Below are positions 8,821 through 12,919 of a stretch of 12,919 nt of DNA, piece after piece. The notes beneath the pieces are model-generated. The model was not told the origin of the DNA and did not search any database. It saw nothing but the letters and a program-made list of their open reading frames with translations. This DNA is from Chlamydiota bacterium (GTDB lineage: Bacteria > Auribacterota > UBA3054 > B51-G9). Numbering within the stretch: position 1 is the first letter of the stretch; each line of letters opens with the position of its first letter. The translations under genes and the position numbers were made by a program. Location: assembly GCA_003648225.1 (NCBI GenBank), contig QMOL01000046.1, forward strand, positions 1-12,919. The letters are read 5' to 3'.

Positions 8821-8863
8821 CCCCTCCTTACCAAGGAGGGGTGCCCAAAGGGCGGGGTGGTCC
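8821..8863 (+). repeat. Double-hairpin interspersed repeat, copy A
   Basis: CCCCTCCTT (8821-8829) pairs with AAGGAGGGG (8833-8841) across a 3-base loop. It is followed by GCCC-AAA-GGGC (8843-8853) and GGGGTGGTCC. A second copy lies inverted at 12521-12561. The stems and the GGGGTGGT tail are the same in both copies, while the loops differ (ACC against a 5-base loop; AAA against GAA in the same orientation). This suggests the folded form is maintained. The element looks like a REP/BIME-type or MITE-type interspersed repeat. Confidence 0.75.
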
Positions 8864-8953
8864 TTTGTACTCGCGTAAGCACCCCGCGCACGTGTCCCGC
8901 GTATGCTGGGATGCTGGGGTTGTGCTTTGTTATGGGAAATATTGAGGAAATTT

Positions 8954-8980
8954 GACAAAATCATTTAGGACAAAATCATT
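8954..8980 (+). repeat. Two 12-base direct repeats next to a start codon
   Basis: GACAAAATCATT occurs at 8954-8965 and again at 8969-8980, separated by three bases, with the second copy abutting the ATG at 8981. The only ribosome-site-like bases (TTAGGA, 8965-8970) span the end of the first copy and the start of the second. A local duplication is the simplest origin; a regulatory role is possible but unsupported. Confidence 0.5.
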
Positions 8981-10429
8981 ATGAAAAAAATCGTTTTAAT
9001 AGTTTTAGCAACGTTTATTCTTTCCGGTTTTAATGTTACAGCAAATGAATCCAATAGTAATATTTTTTGGCAAAATTTCATAGAGGAGTCCCATAAAATT
9101 TTATATGCTCCAATATTCATGACACAATTTAAAAATAATTATCGTAGTGAATCACTTTATGCTAAACTTGTAATGCTTCAATATCCGCAATCTCCTAACA
9201 AATCCTTAAAAGACTTGAAGAGTTTGTCTAACAATTTCTATCAGTCCTTAGCATTGGGTGGCATCGTCTCTATAGAACAGAAATTAAATCCTCAAGAAGC
9301 TGAAAAATTATACGTTGAAGCTCTTAAAAAAGCCCTTAAAATTGATCACTATACAGGTTCGGATGCTTCAAGTATAAATTACTTATTTCAGCTTATTCCT
9401 TATTTTAAAGATACGCAAATTCAACGACTTTTAGACTTATCATGGAAAATACTTGACGATTGGGAAGACAGTCCTACCAGGAAATCACGTGCTATGTTAA
9501 CATTATCACAAATAACTACTGATGTAAGGCCCTCACTCGCTAAGGAAATTTTATTAGATAAAGCTTTAAAAAGTAATCATTATTGGGACTCTATTGAAGT
9601 TCTCTCTGTATTTCTTTATAAAAATTCTCCTAATGAAACGTTAAAGATCGCACAAGAATATTACGACACATCAAAAAATTGGCCGATGTGTAATGATTTT
9701 TTAATTGCCGTACTTGTTGCGCACGCTAGAGACAACTTCAACGATACTTTCGAACGAATAAAAAAGATGCGCGAACTTGACAAAGCGATTGTCTGTATGA
9801 AGTTATCTAAAAAACTTGTTGCAGATGGTCAAAAGAGAAAAGCTATCAAAATATTAGATTATCTCGATTCTTTAGTAAAAAGCAACATTTCCCGTCCTGA
9901 CAATGCTGTTTATGTTCATGCCCGAGGCTTATCCATCAAGCTTCGCCGTGAAATAAAGGAAGGCAAGGAAAACAATTATCAATCTGATATAATTCGACCT
10001 GAAACAATTGATAAATTTCTAAAACAACCTAACATCTCAATTTTTAACGAAATCATTAAAAACGACAGAATAAGTAATAAAATACAATTCCGCAATAAAA
10101 AACAAGCAGAAGAATTTATATCAAAAGGTCTTCCATTTGCAAAAAAAATACGCGATCGGGGATATCCCCATCATGGTTCCCCTCGTTCAATTGCCATAGG
10201 AACATTAGCTTTGATAGCAGCAAAAATTAATTCACCCGAACTAACGATGAATATTGCAAGAGAAATATCTATCCCGGAATTAAGAGCTTTTTATTTTATG
10301 GAAGCGTATGAAATAAACACAGGATTACTTTCGGTAACCAAAGAGTGGCCATTACGTTTTTTAAGACACAAGGTGGATATTAATATATTATATTCCAAAC
10401 TTGCGGCAATTATAAGGAGAAAATTATGA
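8981..10429 (+). CDS. Exported alpha-helical protein of unknown function
   Basis: I do not recognise a named family for this 482-residue protein. It starts with a signal peptide (MKKIVLIVLATFILSGFNVTA, cleavage near residue 21-22). The rest is almost wholly alpha-helical in character, with repeated amphipathic helix pairs such as LNPQEAEKLYVEALKKALK, AKEILLDKALKSNHYWDSIE and GQKRKAIKILDYLDSLVKS. This suggests a TPR- or HEAT-like superhelical scaffold, probably periplasmic and binding other proteins. No catalytic motif is visible. The gene is very AT-rich (one sampled line is about 28% G+C), like the second half of the vWA gene and unlike the next gene. Its stop codon overlaps the ATG of the DUF2330 gene (ATGA), so the two are translationally coupled. 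The start is supported by the signal peptide; its ribosome site is weak. Confidence 0.75.
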   Translation: MKKIVLIVLATFILSGFNVTANESNSNIFWQNFIEESHKILYAPIFMTQFKNNYRSESLYAKLVMLQYPQSPNKSLKDLKSLSNNFYQSLALGGIVSIEQKLNPQEAEKLYVEALKKALKIDHYTGSDASSINYLFQLIPYFKDTQIQRLLDLSWKILDDWEDSPTRKSRAMLTLSQITTDVRPSLAKEILLDKALKSNHYWDSIEVLSVFLYKNSPNETLKIAQEYYDTSKNWPMCNDFLIAVLVAHARDNFNDTFERIKKMRELDKAIVCMKLSKKLVADGQKRKAIKILDYLDSLVKSNISRPDNAVYVHARGLSIKLRREIKEGKENNYQSDIIRPETIDKFLKQPNISIFNEIIKNDRISNKIQFRNKKQAEEFISKGLPFAKKIRDRGYPHHGSPRSIAIGTLALIAAKINSPELTMNIAREISIPELRAFYFMEAYEINTGLLSVTKEWPLRFLRHKVDINILYSKLAAIIRRKL

Positions 10430-12147
10430 AACTGAATAGGTACTTGCTTATCTTGCTCTTGCTTTCCTTTCCCCGTGAGCTCTTTGCTGATGGGTTATTT
10501 GTATGGAATAAGGGCGTTGATCTATATGAGCCTAGCCAGAAAGCTGTGATTCTACATGACAACGAGACTGAAGATCTCATTCTCCAGGTGAAGTATGAAG
10601 GAAAGGCAAAGGACTTCGCCTGGCTCGTCCCTTTGCCTGCCAAACCGGATGTGTCTGCTGTTCAGTGCCCGATTTTTTCCGAACTAAGCGAATATACACA
10701 GAAGCGTCAGCGATGGTACGCCTTCTATGGTTTCACGCCCAGGGGCGAGCATCGACCAGGAAAAGTCAAAGTGCTCGACCGCAAGAAAGTCGGCGTTTAT
10801 GACGTAGCTGTGCTTGAAACCGACACCACAGAAGCCCTGATGCAATGGTTGAGCGAAAACGGGTATTCGATTCCCGAAAAAGGGAAGGCATTGTTGCGCG
10901 AATACATCGGCAAAGGTTGGGTGTTCACAGCGCTACGAATTCACCCCGAAGAAGAGAAGTTATGGGTGGAGAAGGCACTTAACAAAGGAACGCTCATTCC
11001 GCTCAAATTCACCTTCAAATCCCGGCACGCCATTTATCCCCTGAAAATCAGCTCACTGAACAAAGGACCGACGGAAGTTTTGCTTTATGTTTTTGCAAAC
11101 GACATCCTAGTCCACCCGGATTTCGAAATCCAAGCGCCAAAAGTTGATGAGTTTTTCTACCACTCGCTACCGGCGAGAAATGAATGGGAGAAACGTGACA
11201 GGAAGAGATTCCCTGATTTCTTTGATTATGAACACCGCCACTTCCGCCGAACTAAATCAGACGAATTACCCACGTGCCAAGCCATTCTTCCCCGTTTGAA
11301 GGCGGGCCGCTATTTTTTGTCCAAGTTGAGACATACCTTCAAGTCCGAAGAAATGCATGAGGACATTATCCTCAGACCCCCAGAAGAGCTTAGCCCCAAA
11401 GAGCAGTACTACTTTGTTAAGAAGCAAGTCGCCCGCGGAACGTTCGCCAATTCCCTCTTGCTACGTACCCGAGAGCAAGCGTCTGAGTATTTCGCAGTTG
11501 AGCTCGAGAAACTCATCGGTAGAAAAGGATATCACTCATTTTGCTTGAGCGGCTTTCAGTTTCTGGCTACTAGTCCCTCGGAACGTGACCTGGAAATCCT
11601 AAATGCTGGCGCTACCCATCGTGTACAATCGGTCCGGTTAATCTTGGGAAAAGCCCTGAATCACAGAATGGGTTCCTCATTTATTTCGGCGCCCCCTACT
11701 TATGCCGACAAAGTTGTTCCGGTTCTGGGACTACTGTTAGGCGGAGAGCTCGGCGACGGCGTCCGCGACGTCTTCGAATGCCTCGCAAATATTGGCAGCG
11801 ATAAAGCAACGGAACTCCTCAAGCGGGTAATACAGAACGACACCGGCGTCAATGGACGTCATGGGGGAAAAACTTATCTAAAACGTCGCAATGTACTCTA
11901 TGCTTTATCGAGAGTCAGTCGCCCCAATTTTATTACGGTTTACCAGGATGTCTTTCGGAAACACAAGGAAGATATGGCACAGGATGAAATCTTTTTATGC
12001 ATTCGCGGGTTAGAGACAATTGGTGATCCTAAGACCATTCCACTAGTGGAAGAAATTCTGGCATATTGCATAGAGAAAAACTATGGCCGGGACATAAACG
12101 GGGCGAGAAACCTTCTGGAGAAATTGACCGCCCACGGTGACCGGTGA
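10426..12147 (+). CDS. Exported DUF2330-domain protein with HEAT-like C-terminus
   Basis: This 573-residue protein has a signal peptide (cleavage after LFA, residue 21). A DUF2330-like domain covers about 22-330, with ADGLFVWNKG at the mature N-terminus, the paired beta segments QKAVILHDNETEDLILQVKY, and the hallmark DFAWLVPLPAKPDV (63-76). The remaining part (about 390-570) is helical and HEAT-repeat-like: VVPVLGLLLGGELGDGVRDV, ECLANIGSDKATELLKRVI and RGLETIGDPKTIPLVEEIL. DUF2330 has no assigned activity; members are secreted or periplasmic. AAGGAG (10414-10419) lies six bases before ATG, inside the previous gene, and the ATGA overlap indicates coupled translation. The base composition is unusual: sampled lines have 48-53% G+C and many C/G-ending codons, against about 28% just upstream. 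This suggests a different recent origin or strong selection on codon use. Confidence 0.85.
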   Translation: MKLNRYLLILLLLSFPRELFADGLFVWNKGVDLYEPSQKAVILHDNETEDLILQVKYEGKAKDFAWLVPLPAKPDVSAVQCPIFSELSEYTQKRQRWYAFYGFTPRGEHRPGKVKVLDRKKVGVYDVAVLETDTTEALMQWLSENGYSIPEKGKALLREYIGKGWVFTALRIHPEEEKLWVEKALNKGTLIPLKFTFKSRHAIYPLKISSLNKGPTEVLLYVFANDILVHPDFEIQAPKVDEFFYHSLPARNEWEKRDRKRFPDFFDYEHRHFRRTKSDELPTCQAILPRLKAGRYFLSKLRHTFKSEEMHEDIILRPPEELSPKEQYYFVKKQVARGTFANSLLLRTREQASEYFAVELEKLIGRKGYHSFCLSGFQFLATSPSERDLEILNAGATHRVQSVRLILGKALNHRMGSSFISAPPTYADKVVPVLGLLLGGELGDGVRDVFECLANIGSDKATELLKRVIQNDTGVNGRHGGKTYLKRRNVLYALSRVSRPNFITVYQDVFRKHKEDMAQDEIFLCIRGLETIGDPKTIPLVEEILAYCIEKNYGRDINGARNLLEKLTAHGDR

Positions 12148-12170
12148 TGCAAGTAAGGAAAAAACAGAAA

Positions 12171-12237
12171 TTTGGAACATAATCAGCGCATGCAACTGAT
12201 GAATAGCCACCACTCAGTTCAAGCGTTATATTCCAAA
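12171..12237 (+). other. Possible degenerate integron attC-like site
   Basis: The outer arms TTTGGAACATAAT (12171-12183) and GTTATATTCCAAA (12225-12237) are nearly perfect inverted repeats, and the inner arms AACTGA (12194-12199) and TCAGTT (12214-12219) also pair. The right half, CTCAGTTCAAGCGTTA (12213-12228), matches the right half of the second structure at 15 of 16 bases. It also has the form L'-5-base spacer-GTTA of an attC simple site. The site begins 24 bases after the DUF2330 stop and has the orientation expected for a cassette holding the plus-strand genes. The left half is irregular (10-base spacer, few paired bases beyond AACTGA), and GTTATAT departs from GTTRRRY. Confidence 0.35.
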
Positions 12238-12296
12238 AGGGCGTATGCGAAAAAAAATTTGTTGATTACAATCGGCAATTTGTGTTAATTGATTAA

Positions 12297-12323
12297 CTTT
12301 GCGATCTTTGCGCCTTGAACGTG
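12297..12323 (+). repeat. 9-base-period array, plus orientation
   Basis: The units CTTTGCGAT (12297-12305) and CTTTGCGCC (12306-12314) are followed by a degenerate third unit ending in CGTGA. The same three-unit pattern occurs in reverse orientation 43 bases away. It overlaps the final base of the near-palindrome at 12284-12297. Confidence 0.55.
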
Positions 12324-12366
12324 AGTACAGCGTTACTTTGTTAGACGAGAGTAAAAAATTATTTAT

Positions 12367-12393
12367 CACGCTAAGTTCGCTAAGCCCGCAAAG
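12367..12393 (-). repeat. 9-base-period array, minus orientation
   Basis: Three exact 9-base units lie at 12367-12375 (CACGCTAAG), 12376-12384 (TTCGCTAAG) and 12385-12393 (CCCGCAAAG). Read on the minus strand, they are CTTTGCGnn once and CTTAGCGnn twice, ending CGTGA. This is the same pattern as the array at 12297-12323, and together they form a loose inverted pair. Confidence 0.6.
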
Positions 12394-12409
12394 AAAAAAT
12401 AAAATTAAA

Positions 12410-12483
12410 ATATAACAAAATCACTGGAGTAGACGGCTTGGCTACCTATTTTTTGTGCCGCTGCTCAGTTCAATCGTTAGAAT
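12410..12483 (+). other. Probable integron attC-like recombination site
   Basis: The order fits an attC site: R''-like ATATAAC (12410-12416), a six-base spacer, L'' ACTGGAG (12423-12429), a variable stem, L' CTCAGTT (12464-12470), a five-base spacer CAATC, and R' GTTAGAA (12476-12482). Folding 12423-12437 against 12457-12469 gives 13 pairs (one G-T), with only two single-base bulges: a G (12426 or 12427) and A12433. Both bulges are on the left arm, about six pairs apart. This is the extrahelical-base geometry known for attC sites. The loop is 19 bases. The outer R boxes pair over TAAC/GTTA only, and each R box differs from consensus at one position. No integrase gene is in the window, so function is unproven. 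Confidence 0.5.
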
Positions 12484-12490
12484 AAATCAT

Positions 12491-12521
12491 TGGAGTGATG
12501 GAAGAATGGAGTGGTGGAGAA
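12491..12521 (+). repeat. Purine-rich direct repeat
   Basis: TGGAGTGATGGAAGAA (12491-12506) is followed directly by TGGAGTGGTGGAGAA (12507-12521). A related AAATCAyTGGAGT occurs within the second attC-like site (from 12418) and at the start of this repeat (from 12485). GGTGG-AGAA-CCACC (12513-12526) can form a small hairpin leading into the double-hairpin repeat. Confidence 0.5.
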
Positions 12522-12561
12522 CCACCCCGCCCTTCGGGCACCCCTCCTAAAACAGGAGGGG
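12521..12561 (-). repeat. Double-hairpin interspersed repeat, copy B (inverted)
   Basis: Read on the minus strand, this matches copy A: CCCCTCCT (pairing 12554-12561 with 12541-12548), then TGCCC-GAA-GGGC and GGGGTGGT. Stem bases are conserved between copies, while loop bases are changed. Copies A and B are about 3.7 kb apart in opposite orientation and flank the gene pair 8981-12147. Confidence 0.75.
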
Positions 12562-12625
12562 AATTTAGTGGAATGATGAGTGGTGAGTAGACTCTGATTT
12601 TTTATAATGAAAATACATTTGACTT

Positions 12626-12649
12626 CTTAGTGTCTTAGTGCCTTAATGG
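12626..12649 (+). repeat. 8-base-period array upstream of a gene
   Basis: CTTAGTGT, CTTAGTGC and CTTAATGG lie in tandem (12626-12633, 12634-12641, 12642-12649), ending 28 bases before the ATG at 12678. The style is the same as the 9-base arrays in this window (three degenerate units starting CTT), but with period 8. Confidence 0.5.
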
Positions 12650-12677
12650 CAAATAAAAATCATAAGGAAATAAAAAT

Positions 12678-12919
12678 ATGAAAAAAATAATATTCTGTTT
12701 TCTTGTTGCCACTTTGATGTTGCAAACTATTGCTAAAGCTGATAATAGTGACGATACTCTTAATTTCTATCTATCAAAGTCTGAACTGGTTGTTCTTGGC
12801 AACATTATTTCTGAACCGGTTGGAACTATCAGTGAATCGGGAGTCCTAAATTATAATTGTAAATTCAAAGTTGCTGATGTTGTCAAAGGTGATAATTCAC
12901 TCAAAGGAAAGATAATTGA
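12678..12919 (+). CDS. Small exported protein, function unknown (3' end cut by window edge)
   Basis: The first 80 codons are open to the right edge. The signal peptide is MKKIIFCFLVATLMLQTIAKA, with cleavage expected near residue 21 before DNSDD. The mature part has a beta-rich pattern with SELVVLGNIISEP, YNCKFKVADVVKGD and LKGK. This resembles small secreted bacterial proteins with a 'source of VVxGxV ... VxxVlKG' layout, for which I know no assigned function. AAGGA (12664-12668), nine bases before ATG, supports the start. Being preceded by a 530-base repeat-rich gap, it is probably transcribed separately from the upstream operon. Confidence 0.7.
   Translation, partial: MKKIIFCFLVATLMLQTIAKADNSDDTLNFYLSKSELVVLGNIISEPVGTISESGVLNYNCKFKVADVVKGDNSLKGKII

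Larger units (their letters stand above)
8799..8980. other. Intergenic gap with repeat element and short duplications
   Basis: This 182-base gap holds the double-hairpin repeat (8821-8863), a GC-rich stretch to about 8918 that includes a tandem ATGCTGGG pair (8903-8910, 8911-8918), and two 12-base direct repeats just before the next gene. The hairpin is not followed by a T-run, so it is not a standard intrinsic terminator. No convincing promoter was found, although a break in the operon here is plausible. Confidence 0.6.
12148..12677. other. 530-base repeat-rich intergenic region
   Basis: I see no credible gene in this stretch. It contains, in order: an attC-like inverted structure (12171-12237), a near-palindrome GTTAATTGATTAAC (12284-12297), two 9-base-period arrays in opposite orientation (12297-12323 and 12367-12393), a second attC-like hairpin (12410-12483), a purine-rich direct repeat (12491-12521), the inverted copy of the double-hairpin repeat (12521-12561), and an 8-base-period array (12626-12649). 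AAGGA at 12664-12668 serves the last gene. Such density suggests repeated insertion at a hot spot. Confidence 0.65.

Noticed and set aside
8821..8853. Strong hairpin read as an intrinsic terminator for the DUF4139 gene
   Set aside because: No T-run follows the stem, and an inverted copy at 12521-12561 shows it is an interspersed repeat. Some effect on transcription cannot be excluded.
8801..8935. attC or attI site upstream of the 8981 gene that would close a cassette
   Set aside because: TTTAAC (8801-8806) and GTTATGG near 8929 could be cores, but no complementary L boxes lie between them and GTTATGG does not fit GTTRRRY.
10410..10643. 77-residue antisense frame over the start of the DUF2330 gene
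   Set aside because: It covers the signal peptide and first beta strands of a well supported gene, and has no ribosome site or recognisable product.
12339..12345. GTTAGAC, a perfect GTTRRRY core, as a third attC site together with GATTAAC at 12291-12297
   Set aside because: The sequence between the two cores has no pairing L boxes and is mostly the 9-base-period array, so the match to the 7-base core is probably chance.
12297..12393. CRISPR array
   Set aside because: Units are 9 bases with no spacers of regular length and no cas genes nearby.

Overview
This is an AT-rich bacterial window, roughly one third G+C over most of its length by eye, with an abrupt richer patch at 10426-12147. There are no RNA genes, transposases or CRISPR arrays. 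The gene content is a long GspK-like pseudopilin, an ECF sigma factor, a YfbK-type von Willebrand A protein, and DUF4139 and DUF2330 proteins. Together with several exported proteins of unknown function, this suggests a Gram-negative-type bacterium, perhaps of the Planctomycetes-Verrucomicrobia-Lentisphaerae group. That assignment is an inference, with low to moderate confidence.

Layout. Positions 1-2336 (minus strand) hold the N-terminal 778 codons of a GspK-like minor pseudopilin that runs off the left edge. It carries a lamin-tail-like segment at its visible end. A 211-base AT-rich divergent intergenic region follows. From 2548 all genes are on the plus strand: an ECF sigma factor (2548-3051), overlapped by 11 bases by a 1406-residue membrane-anchored vWA protein (3041-7261), then a DUF4139 protein (7353-8798). 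A repeat-bearing gap (8799-8980) precedes a pair coupled by an ATGA overlap: an exported helical protein of unknown function (8981-10429) and a DUF2330 protein (10426-12147). The 530-base gap 12148-12677 is packed with short repeats and hairpins, including two structures resembling integron attC sites. The window ends inside a small exported protein (12678-12919).

How the parts may work together. The sigma factor and vWA gene have the layout of a sigma/anti-sigma pair: translational overlap, a short basic cytoplasmic N-terminus, one membrane span, then a large extracytoplasmic part. Here that part is a MIDAS-bearing vWA domain followed by about 700 residues of beta-sandwich-like modules. A reasonable hypothesis is that it is an envelope sensor controlling the sigma factor. 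The downstream genes all encode signal-peptide-bearing proteins, so the cluster as a whole looks devoted to the cell envelope or surface.

The most unusual non-coding signals are: (i) the attC-like hairpins at 12171-12237 and 12410-12483, (ii) a family of three-unit arrays with 8-9 base period at 7292-7318, 12297-12323, 12367-12393 and 12626-12649, and (iii) an inverted pair of double-hairpin repeats at 8821-8863 and 12521-12561 that bracket the 8981-12147 gene pair.
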